Assembly: GCF_022760835.1 (NCBI RefSeq)
Contig: NZ_JAKTNQ010000016.1
Coordinates: 1-54,355, forward strand
From: Thermus altitudinis
GTDB taxonomy: Bacteria > Deinococcota > Deinococci > Deinococcales > Thermaceae
Length of the DNA stretch: 54,355 bases
Direction: 5' to 3'
A model generated the notes under the pieces. The model searched no databases, was not told the origin of the DNA, and saw only the letters and a program-made list of their open reading frames with translations. How positions within the stretch are numbered: the stretch's first letter is position 1; the number at the start of each line of letters is the position of its first letter. This document shows positions 9,051 through 16,569 of the stretch, one piece after another. A program made the position numbers and the translations under genes.

Positions 9051-9734
9051 ATGCTCCAGGGTAAGGCCTTTTTGGTCACGGGGGCCGGGGGCGCCTTGGC
9101 CCGGGCGGTGATCCCCGCCCTGCACCAGGCAGGGGCTAGGCTCTTCCTCTCCGACCCCCGGGGGGAAAGGATGGCGGAACGGGCCAAGGAGTACGGCGCC
9201 CAAACCTTCGTGGCCGACCTCACCCGGCTGGAGGAGGCCCTAGCCCTAGCCCGTTTTGTGGAAGGGCAAGCCCCCCTTTTCGGGGTGGTGCACACCGTGG
9301 GCGGGTTCGCCGCCGGGCGCTTCTTGGACTCGGACCCCGGCCTCTATGACTGGCTTTTGGACCTGAACCTGCGCACCACCTTTAACCTCCTAAAGGCCAC
9401 CCTGCCTTACATGGAAGCCCGCCGGGAAGGGTTTTTCGCCGCCGTGGCCGCGGGAACCGCCTGGACGGGAGCAGGACCCCACCGGGCCCTCTACACCATG
9501 GCCAAGACCGCCCTGGCCAGCCTCCTCCGCTCCTTGCAAGGGGAGGTGGAAGGGGTGCGCTTCCTCCTCCTCTACCCCATGGGCACCCTGGACACCGAGG
9601 CCAACCGCAAGGCCATGCCCGAGGCCGACCCTAGCCGTTGGATCGCCCCCGAACTCCTGGCCCAGGCCATCCTCCTGGCCGCCACCGCTAGGGGGGGAAG
9701 GCTTTTGGAACTGCCCATCTACCCCCCCATCTAG
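9051..9734 (+). CDS. Short-chain dehydrogenase/reductase
   Basis: A 227-residue SDR-family oxidoreductase. The cofactor motif is TGAGGALARA (residues 11-20), a variant of TGxxxGxG. An acidic residue after the second strand (LFLSDPRGE) points to NAD(H). The catalytic tetrad can be followed: NLRTTFNLL, AAVAAGTAW, and YTMAK (Tyr-x3-Lys). Substrate unknown. Only three bases separate it from the lipoprotein gene, but it has its own -10 box, so co-transcription with the lpt-like genes may be incidental. Its last 47 bases overlap the convergent VanZ-like gene. Confidence 0.8.
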   Translation: MLQGKAFLVTGAGGALARAVIPALHQAGARLFLSDPRGERMAERAKEYGAQTFVADLTRLEEALALARFVEGQAPLFGVVHTVGGFAAGRFLDSDPGLYDWLLDLNLRTTFNLLKATLPYMEARREGFFAAVAAGTAWTGAGPHRALYTMAKTALASLLRSLQGEVEGVRFLLLYPMGTLDTEANRKAMPEADPSRWIAPELLAQAILLAATARGGRLLELPIYPPI

Positions 9735-10038
9735 CCCCCAGGTAGGCCCCCAGGAAGTCCGCCAAAAGGTCCAGGCCAAAGGCCTCCCGGCCAGGGACAT
9801 GGCTTTGGTGCCACTCGTCCACCACCCCGTACATAGCCGCCAGGAAAAGGCCGGAGCGGGAATCCCCCAGGGCTACCCCCAGGAGAAAACCTAGAAGGCC
9901 ATAGGCCAGGAAATGGGCCCCCTTATCCCAGGGGTGCGGCAGGCCCATCCCGGTAGCAGGCTGGTCGGAAAGCCACCAGAGTAGGCCCATCTCCCCCAGG
10001 GCCAAAAGGGCGGCCAGAAGGCGCCAGGGGCTAGGCAC
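9688..10038 (-). CDS. VanZ-like membrane protein
   Basis: A 116-residue small membrane protein of the VanZ-like family: LWWLSDQP after the first helix, the KGAHFLAYGLLGFLLG motif, and GVVDEWHQSHVPGREAFGLDLLADFLGAYLG, the family's Asp-Glu-x-x-Q signature. About four hydrophobic segments. Function is not established for most VanZ-like proteins; in enterococci VanZ gives low-level teicoplanin resistance. The GTG start overlaps the end of the epimerase gene by 8 bases; its 3' end overlaps the SDR gene on the other strand. Both reading frames look natural in the overlap. Confidence 0.78.
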   Translation of the reverse strand: MPSPWRLLAALLALGEMGLLWWLSDQPATGMGLPHPWDKGAHFLAYGLLGFLLGVALGDSRSGLFLAAMYGVVDEWHQSHVPGREAFGLDLLADFLGAYLGARWGGRWAVPKAFPP

Positions 10039-10432
10039 CCTCTTCCTCCACCAGCTCCCAAAGCACCCCTAGGCCAAAGCTAGGGTGGAGAAAGGCCACC
10101 CGGTGGCCCCCGAAGCCAGGCCGGGGCACCGGGTCTAGGAGCCTGGCCCCTTCCCCCTCAAGCCGAGCCAGCTCCTCCTCTATCCGGGGGGTGGCAAAGG
10201 CCAGGTGGTGGAGCCCCGGGCCCCGCTTGGCCAAAAAGCGCCCCACCGGGGTTTCGGGCCCCATGGGGGCCAAAAGCTCCACCAGGGCCTCCCCTTGGCC
10301 CTTCAGCATGGCCACCTGGACTCCCTGGGAGGCCACCTCCCCTTCCGCCACCACGCCAAAGCCCAAAAGCCCATAGCGGGCCTTGGCCTCCTCTAAGTCC
10401 TCCACGGCAATGCCCACGTGGTGTAGCCGCAT
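10031..10432 (-). CDS. mce: Methylmalonyl-CoA epimerase
   Basis: A 133-residue glyoxalase/VOC-fold enzyme interconverting (R)- and (S)-methylmalonyl-CoA. It opens with LHHVGIAVEDLEEA, has ALVELLAP (metal-ligand Glu) in the first half, GLHHLAFATPRIEEELARL starting the second motif, and a final strand GVLWELVEE supplying another Glu. The His, His and Glu positions fit the family's metal site. The methylmalonyl-CoA mutase is not in the window. The ATG is preceded by a -10 box 6 bases away, so it is probably transcribed on its own as a leaderless mRNA together with the VanZ-like gene. Confidence 0.85.
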   Translation of the reverse strand: MRLHHVGIAVEDLEEAKARYGLLGFGVVAEGEVASQGVQVAMLKGQGEALVELLAPMGPETPVGRFLAKRGPGLHHLAFATPRIEEELARLEGEGARLLDPVPRPGFGGHRVAFLHPSFGLGVLWELVEEEGA

Positions 10433-10438
10433 GGGGAG

Positions 10439-10444
10439 ATTCTA
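10439..10444 (-). promoter_or_regulatory. -10 box of mce
   Basis: TAGAAT on the minus strand, 6 bases before the ATG, overlapping the end of the polyferredoxin gene. Confidence 0.45.
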
Positions 10445-11383
10445 TAGGTCGTACCAAGGGGGCTTACCCCGGTAAAGCTCCAGCTCCCCGAAGACCTCTT
10501 CCTTGCTGGCCTCCTCGAGGCGGATCACCTGGGGCGGGCAGCTTTCCACGCAGGCCCCACACCCCGTGCAGGCCTCCACCTTGAGCCTGAGCACGTACTC
10601 CTCCCCCTCCCGCACCCTATAGACCGCCTCCGTGGGGCAGACGTTGGTGCAGACCGGGCAGAGGGTACATCCTTCCTCCACGGCTATCCTGGGCCAGCGC
10701 ACGGTGGAAGCCCGCTTGGCCGCAAGGAGGCGCAGGCGAAGCTCCGCCGGCAGGCCCTTTTCCTCAGGTTCCGCGGCCAGAGGAGGCTCGGGCACCAGAT
10801 CGGCGGCGGTGCGCTTGGCGCTCCCCAAAAGCGCCTGGAACAGCTCCCTCCGGCCCACCTTCTCCCCGGGAAGCTCCCCTTGGCGGACCTCCACCTCCAC
10901 GGGGTGGTAGCGCCGGGCCTCCTCGGCCATCCTCTCCAGGTGCTCGGGCACCAAGGGGCCCCCAATCCTGCAGGTGGCGCAGTCTCCCCTGGCGAGGATA
11001 AGCTGGCCAAAGCGGCTTCCCGCCTCCGCCAAAAGCCCCGGGGTCAGGCGGCCCAGGCACAACACCTCCTCCCCCTTGCCCTCAGCCTTGGAGCAACGGA
11101 TCTGCCCCTTGCCCCGGATCAGGGCTTCCTGAATACCCCCCAAAGGGTACTCCAAGGCCACCCCTGGGCAGACCCCCGTGCACAGGCCACACCCCGTGCA
11201 AAGCACCTCGTCCAGCTCCACCCGGAAGCTTTCCAGCTGCACCGCGCCTTTAGGGCAGACCTGGTAGCAGCGGTCGCACCCCCCCACGCTGTTCTTGTAG
11301 AGGAGGCAGCGGGTCTCAACATACCGGGGCCTGGGATCCGTGGCCTTCAGGAAGGCATTTAAGAGGTTATCCAAAAGGCCCAT
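10442..11383 (-). CDS. Polyferredoxin with four 4Fe-4S motifs
   Basis: A 313-residue cytoplasmic iron-sulfur protein. Cluster motifs occur in two pairs: near the N-terminus CDRCYQVCP (with an upstream Cys) and CTGCGLCTGVCP, and near the C-terminus CTLCPVCTNVCP and CTGCGACVESCP. Between them (about residues 95-150) are further cysteines, including GDCATCRIG, which may bind another cluster or a metal. A linker of about 60 residues without cysteine follows. The layout suggests an electron-transfer subunit, but no redox partner gene is adjacent: it directly follows the DAHP synthase gene with no gap. I cannot name a specific family or partner. Confidence 0.72.
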   Translation of the reverse strand: MGLLDNLLNAFLKATDPRPRYVETRCLLYKNSVGGCDRCYQVCPKGAVQLESFRVELDEVLCTGCGLCTGVCPGVALEYPLGGIQEALIRGKGQIRCSKAEGKGEEVLCLGRLTPGLLAEAGSRFGQLILARGDCATCRIGGPLVPEHLERMAEEARRYHPVEVEVRQGELPGEKVGRRELFQALLGSAKRTAADLVPEPPLAAEPEEKGLPAELRLRLLAAKRASTVRWPRIAVEEGCTLCPVCTNVCPTEAVYRVREGEEYVLRLKVEACTGCGACVESCPPQVIRLEEASKEEVFGELELYRGKPPWYDL

Positions 11384-12448
11384 CTACGCCCCTAACAGGT
11401 CCTGAATGGCCTCCAGGAACGCCTCAAACTGCCGGAAGTCCATCTGCTGCTGGTTGTCGGAAAGGGCCACCTTGGGGTTGGGGTGGACCTCCACGTGCAC
11501 CCCATCCGCCCCCACCGCCAAGGCCGCCCGGGCCAGGGGGGCCAGGAGGTCCGTACGGCCGGCGGCGTGGGTCACGTCCACCACCACGGGCAGGTGGGTT
11601 TCCCGCTTGGCCAAGGCCACCGCGGAAAGGTCCAGGGTGTTACGGGTCCAGCGCTCAAAGGTGCGGATCCCCCTTTCCGCCAGGATCACCTGCTCGTTTC
11701 CTTGGCTCAGGATGTACTCGGCGGCATAGAACCATTCCTCCATGGTGGCGGCAAGCCCGCGCTTGAGGAGAACGGGCTTACGGGAGCGGCCCACCTCCTT
11801 AAGGAGGGCGAAGTTTTGCATGTTGCGGGCCCCCACCTGCAGGATGTCGGCGTATTCCGCCACCACCTCCACATCCCGGGTATCCATGACCTCGGTGACG
11901 AAGACCATGCCGAAGGCCTCTGCCGCCTTCCGCCCCAGCCTTAGCCCCTCCACCCCCAGGCCCTGGAAGCCGTAGGGGCTGGTCCGGGGCTTGAAGGCCC
12001 CACCCCTCAGGACCCTGACCCCCTTGCCGGCGAGAAAGCGGGCCGTTTCCATCATCTGCTCCTCGGACTCAATGGAGCAGGGGCCGGCGATGAGGAGGGG
12101 CTTCTCCCCAAAGACCAAGGGGCCCACCCGCACCCGGGTGGGCTCGGGCTTGTGCTGGCGGGAGTAGAGGAACTTTTTCTGGTCCTCTTGCTCCTCGAGG
12201 TCCAGGCTGGCCTTGAAGATCTCCTTGAATAGCTTCCGGATGGTCTCCGCGGGGAAGGGGCCGGGGTTTTCCGCGGTGAGGTAGGCCAGCATCTCCTCTT
12301 CCCGCTTGGGGTCGTAGTGGGGTAGGCCCAGCTCGGTCTGGATGCGGCCGATCTCCTGCACCAGCCTCCCCCTTTCGGAAAGGAGGCGCAAAAGCTCCCG
12401 GTTCACCCGGTCCACCTCTTTGCGCAGGGCCAGGATGCGCTCGTCCAT
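11384..12448 (-). CDS. aroF: Chorismate mutase / DAHP synthase
   Basis: A 354-residue bifunctional enzyme of the shikimate pathway. Residues 1-88 are an AroQ-type chorismate mutase domain (ILALRKEVDRVNRELLRLLSERGRL), which in this family serves as a feedback sensor as well as a mutase. Residues 100-354 are a type I-beta DAHP synthase, joining phosphoenolpyruvate and erythrose 4-phosphate: IAGPCSIES, GGAFKPRTSPYGFQG, VLLKRGLA and the closing ADGVHVEVHPNPKVALSDNQQQ. Length and domain order match Bacillus AroA(G). The ATG lies 5 bases after TAGAAT. The polyferredoxin gene follows immediately. Confidence 0.93.
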   Translation of the reverse strand: MDERILALRKEVDRVNRELLRLLSERGRLVQEIGRIQTELGLPHYDPKREEEMLAYLTAENPGPFPAETIRKLFKEIFKASLDLEEQEDQKKFLYSRQHKPEPTRVRVGPLVFGEKPLLIAGPCSIESEEQMMETARFLAGKGVRVLRGGAFKPRTSPYGFQGLGVEGLRLGRKAAEAFGMVFVTEVMDTRDVEVVAEYADILQVGARNMQNFALLKEVGRSRKPVLLKRGLAATMEEWFYAAEYILSQGNEQVILAERGIRTFERWTRNTLDLSAVALAKRETHLPVVVDVTHAAGRTDLLAPLARAALAVGADGVHVEVHPNPKVALSDNQQQMDFRQFEAFLEAIQDLLGA

Positions 12449-12453
12449 GGGTC

Positions 12454-12485
12454 ATTCTATGGGCAGAACCCTAAGCGGGTGTCAA
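12454..12485 (-). promoter_or_regulatory. Promoter of the DAHP synthase gene
   Basis: TTGACA (12485-12480) with a rather long 20-base spacer to TAGAAT (12459-12454), 5 bases from the ATG. The -35 box overlaps the tatC stop. CATAGA, two bases earlier, would give an 18-base spacer. Confidence 0.5.
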
Positions 12486-13225
12486 GCGGTTTCCTCCTTG
12501 GGCCTCGCCCGCTCCGCCAGCCGGGCTACCAGCACGGAGATCCAGTAGAGGACCAAAAGGGGGCCGGTGACGATGGCCAAGGACACCACGTCCACCGTGG
12601 GGGTGATGACCGCGGCCAGGGTGAGGAGGAGGACCACGGCGATCCGCCAGTTGCGGGCCAAAAAGGCCGAGGAAAGGATGCCCAGCCGGGCCAGGAGGTA
12701 GCTCACCACCGGCATCTCAAACACCAGGCCCATGACGGTCATCATCATGAGCACCTGGCCCATGTAGCGGCCAATGGAGATCTGCGGGGTGATGACATCC
12801 CCCAAAAAGCCCAGGAGGAAGGGAATGGCAAAGGGCAGGAAGCCATAGTAAGCGAAAAGGGCCCCTAAGGCGAAGCTGAACCCCGCCCCCAGCAAAAAGG
12901 GCACCGCCAGGCGTTTTTCGTGCTCGTAAAGCCCAGGGGCGATAAAGGCCCAGACCTGGTAGACGATGAAGGGCAGGGCCAGCACCAGCCCCCCGAAGGC
13001 CGCCACCTTCAAGGAGACCAGGAAGGGCTCGGTGATGTCCAAGACGATGAGGTTGACCTGGATGTTGTTCTGCTTGGCCGCCAGGTCTAGGGGCCGCTTC
13101 AGCCACTCCAAAAGCTGGACCCGAAAGGACCAGGCCACCCCCGTGCCCACCACCCAGGCCACCAAGGACCAGAGGATGCGGGTCCTGAGCTCCTCGAGGT
13201 GTTCTACCAGGGGGGCTTCCTTCAA
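12482..13225 (-). CDS. tatC: Sec-independent translocase TatC
   Basis: A 247-residue, six-helix membrane protein that binds twin-arginine signal peptides and exports folded proteins. Family hallmarks: N-terminal PLVEHLEELRTRILWSLVAW, the FxFALGALFAYYGFLP region near residue 110, and the FEMPVVSYLLARLGI segment in the second half; the C-terminal tail is short. Its ATG overlaps the stop of the TatA gene (ATGA), giving a two-gene tatAC operon. No TatB-type gene is present; a single TatA/E-like protein with TatC is sufficient in many Gram-positive and Thermus-like bacteria. Confidence 0.95.
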   Translation of the reverse strand: MKEAPLVEHLEELRTRILWSLVAWVVGTGVAWSFRVQLLEWLKRPLDLAAKQNNIQVNLIVLDITEPFLVSLKVAAFGGLVLALPFIVYQVWAFIAPGLYEHEKRLAVPFLLGAGFSFALGALFAYYGFLPFAIPFLLGFLGDVITPQISIGRYMGQVLMMMTVMGLVFEMPVVSYLLARLGILSSAFLARNWRIAVVLLLTLAAVITPTVDVVSLAIVTGPLLVLYWISVLVARLAERARPKEETA

Positions 13226-13473
13226 GCCTTACGCTCCTCTTGGGGTTGGGTAACCTCCGGGGCCTTGCTGGGAGCCTCAGAAACGGGCTTGGGCTTCGGC
13301 TCCTCCCGCACGTCCACGGACTTTTCCAGCTCCTCGCGGATCTCCTGGGCCCCCCGCTTGAACTCGCGGATGCTTTGGCCCAAAGAGCGGCCCAGCTCAG
13401 GAAGCTTCTTAGGCCCAAAGATAAGAAGGGCCACCACCAGGATCACCAGGATTTCCGGCATGCCCAGGTTCAT
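13222..13473 (-). CDS. tatA: Twin-arginine translocase subunit TatA
   Basis: An 83-residue protein with the TatA/TatE plan: short hydrophobic N-terminal helix (MPEILVILVVALLIFG), the hinge FGPKKLPELGRSLGQ, an amphipathic helix (SIREFKRGAQEIREELEKS), and a disordered Pro/Glu/Lys tail. It forms the pore-lining oligomer of the Tat system. The FGPKKLPELGR motif matches TatA rather than TatB. A -10 box TAAACT lies 7 bases before the ATG. Confidence 0.93.
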   Translation of the reverse strand: MNLGMPEILVILVVALLIFGPKKLPELGRSLGQSIREFKRGAQEIREELEKSVDVREEPKPKPVSEAPSKAPEVTQPQEERKA

Positions 13474-13480
13474 ACTCCCC

Positions 13481-13486
13481 AGTTTA
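13481..13486 (-). promoter_or_regulatory. -10 box of tatAC
   Basis: TAAACT on the minus strand, 7 bases before the tatA ATG; no clear -35. Confidence 0.4.
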
Positions 13487-13579
13487 CCACCTGGCCTGAA
13501 ATGAGGGTGAAGCCTTCCTTATCCTTCCCCACCCAGGCCTTGGGAAAGCGGGCCCATTCCGGGTGGCACCGGGCTGGGA

Positions 13580-14941
13580 TCAGTCCTCCTCACGTTTGCG
13601 GCGGGCATAGCCCAATAGGTTCCGCTGCCGCTCCCGGGCGATGGCCAAGGCCTCCTCGGGCACATCCTGGGTGATCACGCTTCCCGCCCCCACCATGGCC
13701 CCATCCCCCACCCGCACCGGGGCCACCAGGACGCTATTGGATCCGATAAAGGCCCCTTTGCCGATATAGGTCCTGTGCTTGCGCTTGCCGTCGTAGTTGG
13801 CGGTGATGACCCCGGCCCCGATGTTGGTGCCCTCCCCCACCTCAGCATCCCCCAGGTAGGCCAGGTGCCCCGCCTTGACCCCGGGGTGGAGGAGGCTATT
13901 CTTCACCTCCACGAAGTTGCCCACGTGGACCCTTTCCTTAAGGACCGCCCCCGGGCGGAGCCGGGCGAAGGGCCCAGCGTCGGCCCCGCTCCCCATCACC
14001 GCCCCCTGGGCCACGGTGTGGGCCTGGACCCGGGCCCCGGGTTCCAAGAGGGTGTCTTCCAGAATGGCATAGGGCCCCACCTCTGCCCCCTCGCCGATTT
14101 TGGTCTTCCCCTTGAGCACCACCCCGGGCCACAGGGTCACGTCCGGAGCCAGTTCCACGCTGGCCTCGAGGTAGATGCTCTCGGGCAGGATCATCCGCAC
14201 CCCCTTTCGCATCCACTCCCGGCGCAAGGCGGCAAGGAGCACCCCCTCCACCCGGGCCAGCTCCTCCCGGGTGTTCACGCCAAGGGCCTCCTCCGCCACC
14301 CCCTGGACCGCCACCACCTTGCGCCCATGGGCCCGATAGATGCCGATGAGGTCAGGGAGGTAGTACTCGCGGGCAGCGTTCTCGTTTTTCACTTCCTTAA
14401 GGGCCTGAAAAAGAAAAGCGTCAAAGGCATAGGCCCCGGCGTTCACCTCCCGGATGGCCTTCACCTCCGGGGTAGCGTCCTTCTCCTCCACATTGCCCAA
14501 GACCTCCTCCCCTTGGCGCAGGATGCGGCCATAGCCGGTGGGGTCAGGAAGCTCCACGGTGAGGAGGGCCATCCCCGCCCCCTCCTCTACCCTTTCCAGA
14601 AGAGCCCTGAGGGTTTCCGGGCGCAGGAGGGGGGTATCCCCTTGGGTGACCAAGATGGGCCCAGGGAATCCCCTCAAGAAGGCTTCCGCCTGCAGGAGGG
14701 CATGGGCGGTGCCCAGCTGTGCCTCCTGCACCGCCACCTCCACCGGGTAGCCTTCCAAGGCCTGCATCACCTGTTCAGCCCCATGGCCCACCACCACCAC
14801 CAGCTTCTCCGGAGCTAAGGCCAAGGCCGTTTCTACCCCATAGGCCAGCATGGGCTTGCCCAAAAGGGGATGGAGCACCTTGGGCAGGCGGGACTTCATG
14901 CGGGTCCCCTGCCCGGCGGCCAGGATCACATGGGCGTGCAT
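13580..14941 (-). CDS. glmU: Bifunctional GlmU, UDP-GlcNAc synthesis
   Basis: A 453-residue enzyme that acetylates glucosamine 1-phosphate and then uridylylates it to UDP-GlcNAc, the precursor of peptidoglycan. The N-terminal pyrophosphorylase domain starts with LAAGQGTRMKSRLPKVLHPL and includes VTQGDTPLL and GNVEEKDATPE. From about residue 240 the left-handed beta-helix hexapeptide repeats begin, with FARLRPGAVL, HVGNFVEVKNS, HLAYLGDAEVGEGTNIGAG and the NYDGKRKHRTYIG loop of the acetyltransferase active site. Full length. The start ATG is 6 bases after TAAAAT. Confidence 0.96.
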   Translation of the reverse strand: MHAHVILAAGQGTRMKSRLPKVLHPLLGKPMLAYGVETALALAPEKLVVVVGHGAEQVMQALEGYPVEVAVQEAQLGTAHALLQAEAFLRGFPGPILVTQGDTPLLRPETLRALLERVEEGAGMALLTVELPDPTGYGRILRQGEEVLGNVEEKDATPEVKAIREVNAGAYAFDAFLFQALKEVKNENAAREYYLPDLIGIYRAHGRKVVAVQGVAEEALGVNTREELARVEGVLLAALRREWMRKGVRMILPESIYLEASVELAPDVTLWPGVVLKGKTKIGEGAEVGPYAILEDTLLEPGARVQAHTVAQGAVMGSGADAGPFARLRPGAVLKERVHVGNFVEVKNSLLHPGVKAGHLAYLGDAEVGEGTNIGAGVITANYDGKRKHRTYIGKGAFIGSNSVLVAPVRVGDGAMVGAGSVITQDVPEEALAIARERQRNLLGYARRKREED

Positions 14942-14947
14942 AGGGTC

Positions 14948-14953
14948 ATTTTA
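14948..14953 (-). promoter_or_regulatory. -10 box of glmU
   Basis: TAAAAT on the minus strand, 6 bases before the ATG and just past the trmB stop. Confidence 0.45.
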
Positions 14954-14955
14954 GG

Positions 14956-15891
14956 CTAGGTGTGGTCCTGAACCACCTCGAGGCCCATCCTCTCCAGCTC
15001 CCGCACCAAGGCCTGCACCGCCCCCCTAACCCCATCGGTGATGAGGGGGCTTCCGAAGCGGCTTACGCCCGCGTAGATGCCCTTGGTACTCTTGCGCACC
15101 TCCAAGAGCAGGCCCTGGGTGAGGTCCTCCTCCTCCACATGGGTGAGGACATAAAAGCCCTCTTCCCCCCGGGCCACCTCCAAAAAGACCGCCACCCCGC
15201 CCGGAACGACCACGGGGGCCTTAACCAAGACCAGCTTTTCCGGAAGATTCCCCTTTAAGAGGGCGTGGGCCACCGGATACCTCCTTATGGGCGGCCAAGG
15301 CATGGGATCCTCGGCCACCTTGGTGAAGACCGCATGGAAAAAGGTGCGGCCGGCCTCCTGCCACTTGAGGGCGTACTTGGTGCGGAGATGGGCCTCAGGA
15401 GGGTCCTTCACCTCCACCCGGTAGAGCCGGGTTCGTTCCGCCTCCTCCAGGGCGAAGCGAAAATACTCCTCGTGGTCGGTGGTGAGAAGGAGGTCCCCGC
15501 CCTCCCCAAGCCGGGTGGAAAGCCTGCGGAAAAAGCCCTCCTGCAAAAGGCGCTTCTTCTGGTGGCGCTTTTTGGGCCAGGGGTCGGGGAAGTTGACGAT
15601 CACCCGCCTAAGGCTTCTCGGGGGCACCAGGTTCCGCAGGGCGAAGGGGCCTTGTCCGTGGTACAGGCGCACGTTCCCAATCCCCTCCCGCCTGAGGCGC
15701 CTATAGGCCCTAAGGACGCTGGCCGCCGAAACCTCGGCCCCCAGGATGAGCCAGTGGGGGTGGGCCTGGGCCAGCTCCGCGGTGAAGCGCCCGTCGCCAA
15801 AGCCCACCTCGAGGACCAAAGGCCCCTCCTGGCCAAAGAGGTCGTGGATGCGGGGAGGCCAGGTGGCCAAGGAAGCAGGTCGCACCAACAC
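14956..15891 (-). CDS. trmB: tRNA (guanine-46-N7)-methyltransferase TrmB, extended
   Basis: A 311-residue SAM-dependent enzyme that methylates G46 of tRNA. SAM motif I is [16 protein letters not shown] (about 27-42); the TrmB signature [18 protein letters not shown] sits near residues 105-122, followed by [17 protein letters not shown] and [17 protein letters not shown]. Family members usually stop near 210-240 residues; here about 95 more follow ([16 protein letters not shown] to the end), forming a mixed strand/helix domain with no motif I recognise. The GTG start fits a TATAAT 8 bases upstream. Confidence 0.9.
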   Translation of the reverse strand: MLVRPASLATWPPRIHDLFGQEGPLVLEVGFGDGRFTAELAQAHPHWLILGAEVSAASVLRAYRRLRREGIGNVRLYHGQGPFALRNLVPPRSLRRVIVNFPDPWPKKRHQKKRLLQEGFFRRLSTRLGEGGDLLLTTDHEEYFRFALEEAERTRLYRVEVKDPPEAHLRTKYALKWQEAGRTFFHAVFTKVAEDPMPWPPIRRYPVAHALLKGNLPEKLVLVKAPVVVPGGVAVFLEVARGEEGFYVLTHVEEEDLTQGLLLEVRKSTKGIYAGVSRFGSPLITDGVRGAVQALVRELERMGLEVVQDHT

Positions 15892-15899
15892 AAAGGGAG

Positions 15900-15905
15900 A
15901 TTATA
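15900..15905 (-). promoter_or_regulatory. -10 box of trmB
   Basis: Perfect TATAAT on the minus strand, 8 bases before the GTG. The tandem CTTTTCA repeat of the divergent gene lies across its -35 position. Confidence 0.5.
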
Positions 15906-15909
15906 GGGC

Positions 15910-15932
15910 CTTTTCAAAACCTTTTCACAGGA
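15910..15932 (+). promoter_or_regulatory. Tandem CTTTTCA element upstream of the DUF4388 gene
   Basis: Two direct repeats 11 bases apart: CTTTTCAAAAC (15910-15920) and CTTTTCACAGGA (15921-15932). The second copy ends 31 bases before the ATG. Near-identical copies lie 30 bases before two other start codons in the window. An 11-base tandem is typical of OmpR/PhoB-type response-regulator sites; the protein that binds is unknown. Confidence 0.5.
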
Positions 15933-15963
15933 GGGACCCAAGGTGGAAGCAGGAGGTTGGGTT

Positions 15964-16569
15964 ATGGCCCTATTTGGCAATCTCCATTCCGTACCCCTGG
16001 AGGAGCTCCTCCAGGTCCTGGCCCAAAAGGAAGGAGCCCTAGAGATTTGGAACGTAAAGGATATTCCCGCCACCACCATCTACCTGAAGCCCGGCCGCAT
16101 ACGCTCCGTTGACCAAAACGGCAAGCCCCTGGACCCCCTGATGGCCAAGGCCGTCTTGCAAGCCCTGATCCAGGCTCGGCAAGGCAGCTTTGAGTTCATC
16201 CCCGAGGCAAAACCCAAGCACAGGCACCGCCTGAACTGGCCTCTGGAGAAGGTCCTTCTCAGCACCGTCACTCTTCAGGACGAGCTGGAACGCTACCGCC
16301 CCTACCTCCCGCACCCCCGGGCCATTTTCAAGGCCACCCTTATCGCAAGGAAGCATCTTTCCCAGGAAAGCTTTTTGCAAAAGGCCCTGCCCCACCTGGA
16401 GAGGGGGGCTTCCGCAGAAACCTTAGCCAAAGCCCTGGAAATGCCCCTAGACCTGGTGCGGTTTTACCTCTTCCGTCTGGAAAGAAAAGGCCTGGTGGAA
16501 CGCACAGGACAGATGGAAAGTGGCCGGAGTGGCCTCTTGACCTTGATCCTTAAGGGGGTGGGGCTATGA
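15964..16569 (+). CDS. DUF4388 (PATAN-type) regulatory protein
   Basis: A 201-residue cytoplasmic protein. Residues 1-90 match the DUF4388 domain: LFGNLHSVPLEELLQVLAQKEGALEIWN, then a strand with an ATTIYLKPGRI turn and ALIQARQGSFEFIPE. DUF4388/PATAN domains occur in signalling proteins, often with response regulators, and are thought to mediate protein contacts. The C-terminal third (ASAETLAKALEMPLDLVRFYLFRLERKGLVER) resembles a winged helix, which could bind DNA. I chose the ATG behind AGGAGG; a GTG 21 bases upstream would place that Shine-Dalgarno site inside the gene. Its stop overlaps the next gene, a response regulator. Confidence 0.72.
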   Translation: MALFGNLHSVPLEELLQVLAQKEGALEIWNVKDIPATTIYLKPGRIRSVDQNGKPLDPLMAKAVLQALIQARQGSFEFIPEAKPKHRHRLNWPLEKVLLSTVTLQDELERYRPYLPHPRAIFKATLIARKHLSQESFLQKALPHLERGASAETLAKALEMPLDLVRFYLFRLERKGLVERTGQMESGRSGLLTLILKGVGL

